This document shows positions 37,260 to 48,449 of a DNA stretch of 64,000 nucleotides, in pieces; position 1 is the first letter of the stretch; every line of letters starts with the position of its first letter. The notes below the pieces were generated by a model. That model was not told the DNA's origin. It did not search any database and was given only the letters and a program-made list of their open reading frames with translations. Source of the stretch: Stropharia rugosoannulata (taxonomy: Eukaryota > Basidiomycota > Agaricomycetes > Agaricales > Strophariaceae); the NCBI GenBank assembly GCA_028532985.1, contig JANCIK010000004.1, positions 3,720,001-3,784,000 of the forward strand, in the 5' to 3' direction. The position numbers were made by a program, and so were the translations under genes.

Positions 37260-39225
37260 CCATACCTCACCTTCTCGCTTCTTCGCCGCCAATTCGACAC
37301 TACATCTGAAATGACATCCCAAGTAACTTGTTCAAGAACCACATATGTCACCAACTGACCAAGTTTCTTTCACAGAAGCAGAAGCAGAAGGCGGTACGGC
37401 GATGTTAATTACGCATTTAACGTGCCCGCCACTGTATGCGTACACAGGTCAGTATCCAAGGAGAGAGGATATGGATACGTCGGGGGCGGGGTTCGGCTTC
37501 TTGGTTCGCGAATAATGCGCAGCGACGTCCCAGCGCTATGCCTTTGCGCCCCAAGAAATCATTTGCTGTTCTTCCGTGCGTTCACCCTCCGAAGCATCTC
37601 ATCTGCTCGCGCGGGGAGATTTGCGGGGCGCTTTTTATATTTTACCCTCGACTGCCACTCTTTTTTTACGATGAACCTACATGTACGGGCTCGCTGGTGA
37701 GCTCTCCCCGCCCCTGAATCAACGGAGCCGGGATACTTGAGATAGTGCGCCAGCGATACGGTGCATCATTTATACTACATTATTATGTATGCATGTTAGA
37801 CGGGTACTTCCTATATATCTTAACGCAGCCTTTGTTCCACGATCGTGACTATGAAGAGCAGCTAGGAATTCTTGAAAGATCGCGGCACTAGAATGTGACT
37901 TTATATTGATACGCAGAATTTGCTGGTGGTACGGACGCTTTCAGACTCGGGTACTGTGATGTTGGTGATGACTCTCCTTGATTGATTCACTCTATATTGG
38001 AACAAACTCGCTGGTGGGGCACTGAGAAAGCGGGCGTTCATATCAATCCGTAACCTATTTAACCCATGAGCCCTCTAAAGAAGAGTACGAGCACTGGGTC
38101 CATACTGCAGAAGCCCAATCTCTTGAAATTACTTGTAGCGTACAAAGACTGTGCGCACCAACACAGTCACTGTTCATTCTAAGTACAGATATGTGGCTCC
38201 CAAGGGACCCTGCGAATCTACACTAGCCTTAATATCTAAATAAAGGCTACATCCATTCAACCCGGACAGATGTGCTTCCTGTCCCTGGGCCGCAGTTTCG
38301 GGACCTGATATGTAATAGGAACTAGGCCTTCTACAATGATCTACATGCTGCATCTGCGCAGATATGTCTATAGATACGTAGGAAGCTGAGTCTTCATCTA
38401 GGGCCCGTACTCCTCGCTGTGCGCAACGTCAAGGCAGCCTCTTTCCTCCGTTGTTAAAATTTGGTGAATGAAGGGCACGGTACCGACTTGGGAACACATC
38501 GATGCAAGGTCTATGCCAGAATATCCAATTGGCCAACAGAAGAGTCTCTTAACCCCTATCTGTATGTATTTTATGGTATGGGATTGATGGAAAGACTGCT
38601 TCCAGAGCATGTTTGCCCTGTAAATTGTACTTTATTCGTGCAACGCCAGTCCGGGCCCTCTTACGTTCTGAGTTTCCCCGGAAGCAGTGGCATTTCGTCA
38701 CTAAGGAGATAGGGTGGGACACCACAAGCGAGAAGGCCTGTGCATTCACAACTCTGGATATGGTATGTACAATTGTTAAGAGCGGTATACAAGGGCTGGC
38801 ATACAGCAACATTCTGATCGTGAATCAGTTACGCTCGAGGTAAGCTCAAGCGGGATAACTCTTGCATATGCGGCCGCTCAGGTTCTGGATTTCTATTCAT
38901 ACTCTGTGTAAGTCTTCTGTGACACTTCATATCTCCCTCGCAACATGCTCATGGGGAGTAGAAATAGCCAACGTACCAGACTCCTCGACACGAGGCCCAG
39001 CCTGAGCTTTTCATTGGCTCCCCAACCCATTTGATAGTTCACGCAGATGTCACTGATAGTCTAGAATCTCAAATTGTGTTCTTCATGTCTGTCAAAATTT
39101 GATAAACTGGAGCTAATCTCCTACAAGCGAGAACGCGATGACGAGTCCAAGAAGCCAACAGGTATTAGTCCCGCGCCCTGACGCGTGTTTCACACGTGGT
39201 GAGAATGTATTACATACACAATCAA
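37260..39225. repeat. Diverged ~2-kb direct repeat, copy B
   Basis: Partner of 28985-31130 in the same orientation, about 8.2 kb away. Spacing between the shared blocks is nearly the same in both copies. Conserved frames on the minus strand are interrupted by stops here as well, so neither copy is an intact gene. The copies differ by many substitutions and small gaps, so the duplication is old. Confidence 0.6.
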
Positions 39226-39904
39226 TTTCTTGCCGGCCCGTGTCCGATCCGCATGGTGGCAACATGGCGATTAACGCAGGGTTAATGAGCCTGCGTCTCT
39301 TCCCTCTTCTTTCTGCGACTACCCAATACCATCCTAGTACTCGAAAATATCTTTGTCTCCATAGAGCGCTTTACTTTCTGCTAAATTTCCGCCAACTCCA
39401 CCTGACAGACTGCCTGTGTACAATTTACATGTATTCATTTGATGCTTTGCAAATAATATGAAAATACGACCTAAAGCGCCGGGAAACAGTTTATCCTAGG
39501 AGATACACCCTATTATCTTTGTGGCTTACACTCCTAGCGGATAAGATACGTTTGAAGCGGGTCTCACTTACAAATTAGGCGTGGGTATTCACTTTCCCAC
39601 GGTGTTGGTAGATCTGTCATGCTCTGCGCGACGCGCTGCGTGTCTTGCCCGGAGCGTGCTCCGAGTCGGAGGGCCTATTAAGTCCAAATGCGCCACCTGT
39701 GTTTCATAAGTAATTGACGATCATAAGGCTACTATACGCTCTTCGTACATGCATACACTTCTAACGGGTAATATTTTGCGATACATGCACACCGAATAAA
39801 GATGTATGCTCGTGGGGCGAGAACTACAAGTACATGTTTGAATTGGATTATGGCGAAAACATATCTAACTTGGGGATTCAGTAATAGATACGGACAAAGC
39901 CATA
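39226..39904. other. Intergenic, no supported gene
   Basis: Non-coding space downstream of 7TM copy C. Nothing further is recognised. Confidence 0.4.
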
Positions 39905-41178
39905 CTACGGGAGATTTTTTTCGACGCTACGCGTGTCGGATGGACTATCATTATTCACGTTAGAGTCGCTGACGCTCTGCACAGTTTCGTGCTGATTAAA
40001 GTGCAGGCTCGAGATATGCAGCCTATTTGTTGGCCGCGGGGATTCAGGAGTGGGAGACAGACTGATCTGGGCAATCATAAGTGTTGGTGCCATTTCCTGC
40101 GCTTTGTCAATGACAATTCTCATTTCCGGGAACATTGCAAACTTACAGTCATGAACGAGGTAACGGCGCTGACATATACGTTGACTCCAGCCACAGTTGA
40201 AAAGTTCAAGTTCGGGAAGATGTTGAGGATAGTACTGACTGTATTGAGGACGGATGAAAGTGAATATATCACAGAGGACTCGATTGCAATACGGAGAATA
40301 TATTTGTATCGGTTGGTATGTTGCGTCCCGGCCATTGACTTCATTATTCTTCGACAGATTAAAAAGGTCGATGACACGGTGGTTAGAACGGTTGTGCTGT
40401 AGTAGGCCGAAATAATAATGTTCATGATCGTTTGCTCTTTGCTGGTATCCGATTTTTGGAATAGCGATATACCCAAAGACAGGTCAACAATACCCATTGC
40501 TGCGTGAAGGCAAGTGTAATTTTAGCAAAATCATAGTCAATATACCGAACTTGATGGGGTTGTACCTATCTCGCACCCGAGGAAAAATAACGGGATTCTC
40601 GTTGCCGACAGTGACTGCCCGTTTATATGGTAACAGCGCCATACCTCAAAAGATACCAGTTCAGTAAGACGACTGAAAGAAGAAAGTTGATTTCACCATT
40701 AAACCATCGGCAAGAAGAAATTGAAGACTAGTTATGACGGTAATTGCTATATTTAGGCTCCCAGGATCCGCGTCGATATCGCAAAGTATGGTAAATAGTT
40801 TTGGTTGGGTGTCGTCAATAAAGCATTCGTTGATAAGCTTCCATTGAATCCCAAGGCTTGAAATATTCATCGCAAGAGATATCCACAAGACACATGTGAC
40901 AAACAAGCTCCTGTCTTTCTTTTTTTGTGCTGCATTACATTAGCACTTAGTTCTGTATGTCGTGGATGAATGGGGCCAGATGCGCACTGTACATGTAAAT
41001 AGTAAACGCAGCTACTGTCATATATATCCCTATTGAGGTTTAAGAATAGTGCGATCAGAGTCAAGGGTAAATAGTACTCACCCATGAGGAGCATATACAA
41101 GAGGGTAGAGTTCAAGTCATTTCTTAGCAGATACTTTGGAATGGCTACCGCAGAAGGGGAGTCTGGCAGAGAGGACAT
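39905..41178 (-). CDS. Seven-transmembrane protein, basidiomycete family (copy C)
   Basis: Six minus-strand exons give 331 residues: 41178-41082, a 42-nt exon near 41030-40989, 40929-40697, 40644-40566, 40499-40147 and 40096-39905. All GT-AG introns keep frame. The start at 41178 is preferred over the ATG at 41190 because it gives the same 97-nt first exon as copies B and E. Seven hydrophobic segments are present. TM3 ends LADGLM then VWRCYHING (about 125-133), and TM6 carries AIESSVIYSLSS. After TM7 (MAPTLMIAQISLS) a ~55-residue Ser/Thr/Asn-rich cytosolic-type tail follows. It shares a HIS.L.F.Q pattern with copy A, so A and C form a long-tail subgroup. The gene is intact. No function is known to me. 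Confidence 0.8.
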
Positions 41179-41214
41179 GCTTCTTTCCAAAAAAATTAAT
41201 AGCGAGCCACCGTT

Positions 41215-41221
41215 CTTTATA
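41215..41221 (-). promoter_or_regulatory. TATA box of 7TM gene C
   Basis: The minus strand reads TATAAAG, starting 43 bp upstream of the ATG at 41178. This is the same arrangement as in copies A, B and D. Confidence 0.6.
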
Positions 41222-42234
41222 GACCTAACGGAGCTAAGTATAAGGCCTTAAGGACTAAGCTTAAATCATCAATCTGCCAAGTGAGCGCAGCAATGTCAAC
41301 TGTATGAAAGCCGTTGTCATGTACGCCTTTCATGGGCGCAGAGTCATCCATAGTGGATTCATTTCAGAAGTAAATGCACTAAGTGCGGCGTACCAGCAAT
41401 GATAGCAGCAATCTTTGAAGAGTGATGATTCCTGAAGGTAATTAATTGCCTAGCTCAAATATCTGATAATCACACTGACGATCCCTTCCTCAGCAATAGG
41501 TACGATTTCTTCCCATGCCAGAAGTTGTACATTTCCTGCGCCGAGAAGCACACTCGCTATTACCAATGCTTCGATGTCAATGAATTCATGATATCCAGTG
41601 TTTAATATGCCTTAATAACTGCAGATGATCGCCAGCAGGCCTCCCTCTCACTCCAATATTCACCAGTTACCCGGCGTTGAGTAAGGTATTCAGTCTCAGA
41701 TTGTACTCATGCAGCAGAGTGTGTGAAGGAGAGCGCCACATAAAAAGTTCATGAAGGAGAGACATCGTCGCTATTATAGGATTAGCATATACGTGGCATA
41801 TCACCTTTACCCATCAATGGCATGAGAGCTCCGTCGCAAGCAGGCATAGTATTTTCCCAGATGTACGTCCCATATAGGCTAAATGAATGTTGAATAAGAA
41901 GACAGAGCTGCCATGTGTGGAGAAGTGTCAATGAACGTGGAATAAAGTGGGGTGTATGCGGAGAAATTCAAGGGCTATGCCACAATAAAAATCATTGTTT
42001 GGGTCGGCAAAATGAAAGAGACATAGTCCCCTTCGTCACGTACAAGCAGGACGTACTACCGTATGAAATGATAAATGTGCTTCGAATGAGGCTGACTATA
42101 GACAGTTGCTACTGAGACAAATCACTTGGAGGTCATGATTATGCCACAAGTGTAGAGGACGCGTTGGGATGTTTCACTAGTAACTACGGACCGCCCTAAG
42201 TGTATTCGAACGGAAGAGCAATGTACCAGTACCG
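41222..42234. other. Intergenic, no supported gene
   Basis: AT-rich, with no convincing reading frame or repeat. It separates 7TM copy C from repeat unit C1. Confidence 0.4.
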
Positions 42235-42691
42235 TGAATCACACCCAACTGATGGCCGGCTAGAGCTTAAGCTTCAGTGCTCATTTAATGATTTGGTATA
42301 AGAAAACACCAAAGTGCGGTACAGCTGTGGTCAAGTTGTGATAGACTCGGACTCGGCATGTGACAACTTCTGTAGAAGTGATATAATTGGGCCACTGAAT
42401 GGCCTTGCTGAAAGTAAGGTTCCACACTGTCTAATTCTTATCCGTTTTGCACATGTTTGTTCTCTCTTCTCTTATACACACAACCAAATACATCCACGAC
42501 CCACCCCTTCCTAATTCCTTCGAAAATCGCTCCGTTTTGTACTTGTTTGTCTATAGCCTATACGCTACACAGATGTAATTTAATCGTTCTACGTCTGTTT
42601 CCCACTCTGTCACTTCCGCGTTGTAAGCCTCTGTCATTCCCGTCCTCGCTCCCTCCAAGATCCCGCCAAGATCCCGTCCTCCATCGTTGCT

Positions 42692-43265
42692 TCACTGGTG
42701 GAACTCGCCATGCTCGTATTTCTCTCTTGTTCGTTGGCTTAGCTTCTCTAACCTCTTCATGTCTTTGTGTAGGTCTTCCGATGGATGATTCTGGAACAAC
42801 TTCTTGTTGAATTCCCACAGCAATCAAATTGTATCGTGTCCCCTACTTCGTGATAGTGCCACGTATACTCCGAATGGTGAAAGTGCTCCAGTATGTGGTT
42901 TTCCTATGTCTATAATCACGTACTCAATTGTTTGACCTTGTGATTTATAGTCTGTAAACACATATCCTGGCGTTATTGCATACTGTCGCCTCTTTATGCG
43001 ATATTCTTCTTTCTTCGCTCCTCTGGCTGTAAACAATGAGGCTTCCGAAGGCGTTATGGGTATTAATCCTTCGGGTATTCCTTCGAATTTTATTGACGAT
43101 CCTTTGTCAGGTTGAAATAGAAACATTGCGGGAGGATATTCCAATGTTATCGCTCCATCTACAGGCTGACCCAGTTCCCCTTCTCTCTCATCGAGTATAA
43201 TGTCTTTGGTAATGCCCCTTGTCTCATTTGCTACCTCCGCTTCCGTGCAAGTTTGTACTTAAGAT
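42692..43265 (-). pseudogene. PIF1-like helicase C-terminal fragment (transposon-type)
   Basis: The minus strand encodes the C-terminal part of a superfamily 1 PIF1-like helicase of the kind found in Agaricomycete transposons (Helitron-like). Visible motifs are GITKDIILDEREGE, then PGYVFTDYKSQGQT, and YVALSRSRGHDTI, the last part of the helicase core. An in-frame TGA follows DTI where an Arg codon is expected. The frame then continues LLWEFNKKLFQNHPSEDL to a natural stop at 42692. The N-terminal ATPase half (Walker motifs) is absent, so it is a truncated, non-functional relic. It lies in the ~1-kb segment unique to repeat unit C1, next to 10-bp inverted repeats (42403-42412 and 43381-43390). 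Confidence 0.8.
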
Positions 43266-43437
43266 AATTCTCACTCTTAACGTCGGCGCCTCCTTAAAAT
43301 TCATGTAGTCATCTTGAATTATTTTTAAGGGTATCTCTTGACTTTAAATTTAAACTTATTTGCTTGTTTGCCCAAAACAATCAGCAAGGCACTATCGCTG
43401 AAAGCGATACTTTATTTCAATCTCCGACTAAATTTGG

Positions 43438-44731
43438 CTACCCATCGCGATGAGATAAGATGACTTTGTATCGATAATCATCTTCTACTGCGATGATTCC
43501 ACCGACTTGACCTTCCCCCGCAGCTTCCTTTTCTTCTTCTTTTTGTATTGGCATATCAGTATGTTTAGGTATGCTCATGCAACTAAAATCACATAACGCC
43601 CTTCTGATTACGCAGGTCATGAGGCATCAGTATGTATGCTGGTAACATTGACTCGGAGATTTGGAAAACTAACCATGCTCTAGTTCTCCTAATTCACCTC
43701 TGGGACGGCGCTTACGAGCATTCTTCACCACAAGTCCACTTACGTTTTCGGTGAATCGTGTTTCATAGGTACCTAGGTGGTGTTTCATAGCAATGATTCA
43801 GGTATCAACAGATCACTCACCATCCTTCTTCAGTTTAGGCATTATACGCCTTGGTGGTCCCACCCATGGGTCATGCTCGGGAGCGGCCCGAACTGGGGAA
43901 TACGACCCACTAAATAATTGCCAGTTGAGTTTCTACCAAGGGGAATCAAATAAACCAAAATACCTTCTGTCGGATTCAGGTATATGCGAGCTTTTGCTCG
44001 CGTTGGCCTGTGGGTGGACCGCCGATTCTTGCGGCCCATCAATTCGGCTGATTTCATTGGTTTGGTTGGATTTTCCTTTGTCGGAAACTCCTGGAGACTG
44101 TGATAGTGTGATCTCTTGAAGTTGGTGCGTGTTGTAACATAAGTGAAGGTAATGGAAATCCAAAAGATAGATATCTACCCACTGCTTGGATGTTCCAAAT
44201 CGTCCTCAATCCCATGCGCAGCAGGTCTGCAATGAATTGCATTCGAACCTGCGCTCGTCGACGCACTTGCTATCCATGTGTCTGAAGCCAGGCGCAGTTA
44301 GCTTAACTTGCAGTATTCTGACGCATAGGCTCACCCTCTTTTCGAGCACTGGACCTATTGGCTTGGTCTCGTAGCCATGCCCTTGATCTTTCCGACCAAC
44401 GATGAACATGTTCACCACCAATTTCAGCGCTCTGTTTTTCCACTGGCGCGTCCAGCGTCACTGCCTCAGGAGCCGTCACTGATACTCTCTGCGGTGAGGC
44501 TATAATGCAAGCGCTACCAGCAGCAACTGACTGCAATGTTGCAATAGGCCAGTCACTTGTTGATGCACTATTCCCCATAGTTAAAGTGTGGGGGTAGTAG
44601 GTACTATGCGCAAGGTTGAATTGTGGCAGTGGCTGGCTTTGATCGAGTGTGTCTCTGTGATCATACGGCGCGTGGGTGTACCTAAACGATCCCAGAGCAT
44701 ATGAGAGAGAGTTGGACTGGTGGGGCAACAT
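43438..44731 (-). CDS. C-family basic protein, copy C1 (unrecognised)
   Basis: Multi-exon gene. Exon 1 (44731-44335) starts MLPHQSNSLSYALGSFRYTH and ends in phase 1 at a gtgagc donor. Later exons are inferred in phase by comparison with C2: a Ser/Ala-rich exon; a basic exon (EFPTKENPTKP, GRK then RPTRAKARIYLNPTE, AT-hook-like); APEHDPWVGPPRRIMPKLK; a C-terminal exon reading DGTYETRFTENVSG then KRRPRGELGELEHG; and a last exon KEEEKEAAGEGQVGG to the stop at 43438. The protein is Ser/Pro-rich at the N-terminus and strongly basic at the C-terminus, so a nuclear or nucleic-acid-binding role is inferred. No known domain is recognised. Exon 2-3 borders are the least certain. This copy has no stop in the modelled exons and may be functional. 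Confidence 0.5.
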
Positions 44732-45013
44732 CGCTGGAGCAGGATTTGATAGGGAGAATTATGTCTTGACGGGATAGAAGTGGTTCAAATTGGGGGATGA
44801 ACAATGGTTCATTTTCCTTTCACGCACTTTTTGAACGGAGTATACAATGACAAACTTAACAGCACATGTTATCTCCGTGTGGATGGTTCTTCCCAGCGAC
44901 AGTGGCAAGTATATATTTAGCGAAGCGTTTAGATATAAGCGAAGCGTCGTTCAATCAGCAGCAAACATAATTTGCTCAAGATTTGGTTCGTGAACGCCTC
45001 GTGAGGTCTTGAT

Positions 45014-45049
45014 CAAGCTTGAAGCTTGAAGCTCGAAGCTCGAAGCTTG
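45014..45049. repeat. AAGCTT-type short array at the end of C1
   Basis: Four to five copies of the palindromic word aagctt/agctcg in a gaagctt register. Equivalent arrays sit at the same relative place in C2 (55622-55645) and C3 (61451-61473). Confidence 0.8.
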
Positions 45050-45254
45050 AGCATTTTGACTTGATATATACTTGTATAAAAAATCGGTAGAGGATGTATG
45101 TATATGAGCCTTCATTCGCTATGGGGGAGCGGCACACAACACGCGGCAGGGAACCGCATCTAGTCGTCCCTTATGTGTAGAATCTACGGGGACCTGTCCA
45201 GACCTGCGTTCATTTAAGTCCATTGCTTGATTTTTACATAAACTCAGAGTCCAT

Positions 45255-45535
45255 AACAGAACAAGATCCGCCTCGCTACGCTGCAGCTTAGGAAGTAAGT
45301 AGTAGACAGAGAAGTACCTAATGATGTTTTGTGGAGTAATCGTAAATAGTATCATGGTTGGCATCAGGGTTCCAGGCGCGCGCGGTGCTTATAGACTCAT
45401 ATTATACCAGCCGCTGATACAAAAGTACAATGGTTCAGCAATCAGATACACAAACTGTTTATATGTGATTGGGTTGTTTTACGGTATCATTCTCTATTTC
45501 ACCTCCATGTTACTTTTGTGTTACCTCATACATTT
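45255..45535. repeat. Dispersed repeat R2, second copy
   Basis: Same-orientation match to 23264-23603. It begins exactly where similarity between C1 and C2 ends, so C1 may have inserted beside it or the reverse. No coding content. Confidence 0.65.
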
Positions 45536-45964
45536 TGTGCCAGAACGGGAGAAAAAAACAGGGTACACATTGGGGTGAGACAGTAATGATACATGCAAGG
45601 GGGATCGGCACCACAAATAATGCAAAGGGACGAGCTGGCCGGCAAGTCCTTGGGAGATCTGGTGGCATAGTCCAGCGACATGGCCGCGAGGGCGGGGGAC
45701 TTGCACGCGCAGAATGTGGTATAATGTCAGCGGCACGCGTGTGGTCGCGGTCAATAGTGAGTGACGCAAGGCGCCCAGCCCACTTCTTTTCAGGTTCAGT
45801 GCTGGGCTAGACAAGCGCGGGCAATGGAACAGCGAACACATTTCAGATGATCTCGGTGGCGGAGACCTTGACATACCAGACGCTAGGGGTAATGTTGCGC
45901 TGTGCTTATAATAGATATCACAGTAGCAATAACAGGCAGAACTCCGCAGTAGCGGAAGGCAAAC

Positions 45965-46130
45965 AAGTGAGAAGCCTTCGTTGTGACTCGAGGCCGGGTT
46001 GTTAGGCAGATTGCATGCATCTTCAGAATGTTTGGATACAGGCGGAGAGTTGTACCAATATGTTTCCGCAGCCAGTAAGTTTTGAGGACTAGTACTTCTT
46101 GCATCACTCCTTTCCTGAAAGATCTGTGCG
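45965..46130. repeat. Tandem-type duplication X, first copy
   Basis: Colinear with 46390-46560: gagaagcctt, gactcgag/gactcaag, tcagaatgtttg/tcagaatatttg, gagagttgtaccaat/gagagctagaccaat, gcagccagt/gcagctagt, agtacttcttgcatcac/agtacccctcgcatcac. The period is about 425 bp. Flanking segments near 45650-45840 and 46617-46815 also resemble each other. Confidence 0.6.
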
Positions 46131-46389
46131 ACAGTAGGCTAGGAACATTGTCATATTACGTTGTCCTGTATATGGGTCGGTTATTAGAACAAATCCAGCG
46201 CCAGAGCAGGAGGTCCCAAGCACAGCATAACAGACCAACACCAGAACATGTTGGGATGAAGAATGAGGTTATTGGTGCTGGGATAGATACGGCCTTGGGA
46301 GACTTGCGAGCTTCGGTCTACGCGCGGATGTATACGCATGAAACAACGACTTCCGATATACATTCACCAAATGCCTGAACTAGAAGATG

Positions 46390-46560
46390 AAGCGAGAAGC
46401 CTTGCTGAGACTCAAGCGCGGGGCGTCAAGTCAATGCCACGTATACTCAGAATATTTGTATACGTGGAGAGCTAGACCAATGCATTCGCGCAGCTAGTTT
46501 GTTTGAGAACCAGTACCCCTCGCATCACATACAGTGCATGGACAGTGACCAAAGTTATCG
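46390..46560. repeat. Tandem-type duplication X, second copy
   Basis: Second copy of the segment at 45965-46130, same orientation, diverged by roughly a third of positions. No gene is recognisable in either copy. Confidence 0.6.
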
Positions 46561-48449
46561 CGCGATCTCGCTAACAGACACGGTCTCAGATGACACAAGC
46601 CTGAACCCACCCACCTCGGGTGGTCGAGACTCAAGCGACACGGCCGCTGAGGGCAGGACTTGCGCGCGGTACGGTCTAGCCTTATAGTAGCTGCGTATCC
46701 TCGAACAAATTGGGGCCCAGTCCTCTTCACAATTTCAGATTCAGAAGAGAGTTGTAGATTCAGGAGAGGCGCGCTGAGTAGGCAGGCGCGGAGAAAGGAA
46801 CAGCGAGTGCGGACGGGCCGGCGTTGGCAGAGGGAGTCTTTGCCGGCGGAGCTACAGTGCAGTGATGGGTACAGGAGAACCAGGAGTAGCATGCGTCGCT
46901 GGAGACGTACCATGATCAGTAGACGAAAGGCGGACGCCACAAGGCACAGAGCGAGCGCGATTTGGGTTGTGGTTCGGCGGGCAGGTCGTGGAGGCGCTGT
47001 GCCGACGCACAAACTGCAGTATGCATGCGTAAAGAGGGAGGCCCTGGAAGCAGGGCCTCCAAAAGGATGTAGGTGGAAAAACTGCGGCACTGTAATGAGG
47101 TGTGCGGCGGCGGGCAGGACACGGACACATCAGAGCTTGAATATCAGCGAGAAAGAGACTACACCCCAGATTATGAGCCAGATTTCGTGGACACAGAGCG
47201 GTACATTATCGTCAAGGCGGTACGGTCAAAGTGTCTTCTTCGTCGCCTTTGGTTGTTAAAGTCTCGTTAGCTTGTCGTGATGCTCTGAGGGTGGTGGCCC
47301 TTCTAGTCGTAGAAAGTACTTTGTGGTCGTCCATTCAAAACACTGACTTCACGTGAAAAAGAGCCCGGGACATGCCCGCCACTTTAGACTCCGACCTTAA
47401 GTCCGCAACCATCATCTTGCCATCATCCATAGTCGCTTGCAAGATACTTGAAATTGTGTACAAAAATCGGAAGTCCCATAATACGGCATAAAATGTTGGA
47501 TTTTAACATGCTAATAGTACATACAATATGTGATCGAAGTCAACTTGTTCAAGGCAAAGCGGTCACTGGCACCGCTGGCTACTAGGCATAACACCATCCC
47601 AGACTCCACACACGAGAATCATGAGTATTCAGCCAGTTTTTAATCGCCTTGCACTGTAAAATGTGCTTCCTTGTGACAAGACAATCATTAAATGAACTCA
47701 AAAGAGAACCTCGAATATTTACAGCACCTACATATAGCTCTAGAAAATGTATGCAACTTCTGTGGTTTCAGAGGCGGCACCTGTGCTACTACTCTACTGG
47801 GTCAGGCGGGCTCAGGGATCCAGGGAACACTTAAAGTGGGAGCGGAAGGCCCAGCGCCAAAGGCTCAGCTGTAAGTGCGCTCGGCTCAGCTCAGTGTGCA
47901 CTGGAGGCAGGGGCAGTATGAAAACACCGGATGCCGGAGTAGATGTGCCAGTGTATGACCTGGTCCCCCATGTTTTCACTAAATCATTTCGGCTTGTTAA
48001 GGTTGCGGTTATATCGAGCCACGCTCGAAGCCAGGAATCCCTTGCTTTCTCTTGTCCCACTTTGTGCTGGCGTAAATCCATCAATTGATTGACATAGTGT
48101 CCACCTGTACCGTCTATCTGTACAGAGCATCATCCCCTTCTGTTTATGTGTTTATATGTCGTTGAGCTTTAAATTACTGGTGTGCAGGCACCGCCCGGAA
48201 GCGAGTTAGCTGAAGTACACGCATGAAAAGAAGATATGGATGCAGGGGTTTCTAGACGGACGGAAACGCTATGTGTGAGGCTGTAATGTATACCTATGGC
48301 GATGAACAAACCACGGACACGTTAAGAAAATTCTGTGGCAGTCCAGTCAAAATGTTGACAGCACACGAAGATGAGTCCTTGACATTTAATTAGTATGACA
48401 AACATAATCTGAATACTTGTAAGTATCACGCTATTGCTCTATTATTTAC
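46561..48449. other. Intergenic with conflicting long frames
   Basis: A GC-rich patch at 46.5-47.26 kb has frames of nearly 200 codons on both strands at once. They overlap and neither has motifs, so both are treated as chance. Around 47690-47875 a plus-strand frame reads HIALENVCNFCGFRGGTC and ends at a possible gtaagt donor; this could be a lone exon but has no partner. Confidence 0.35.

Larger units (their letters stand above)
42235..45258 (-). repeat. Repeat unit C1 (inverted partner of C2)
   Basis: The unit aligns in inverse orientation with 55415-57440 along its whole length, except for about 1 kb (about 42400-43410) present only here. Both ends carry AAGCTT-type short arrays (42263-42276 and 45014-45049). 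Shared terminal blocks include caactgatg.ccgg, aaagtgcggtac and tgtagaagtgatat at the left, and ccagacctgcgttca and ttttacataaact at the right. The unit contains a spliced gene (43438-44731) and, in the extra segment, a helicase pseudogene. Repeat R2 starts directly at the right boundary. It may be a transposon or a segmental duplication; no terminal target-site duplication could be defined. Confidence 0.7.

Noticed and set aside
46494..47259. Two ~200-codon frames on opposite strands
   Set aside because: They overlap almost fully, so at most one could be real. Both are Arg/Cys-rich as expected from GC-rich non-coding DNA.
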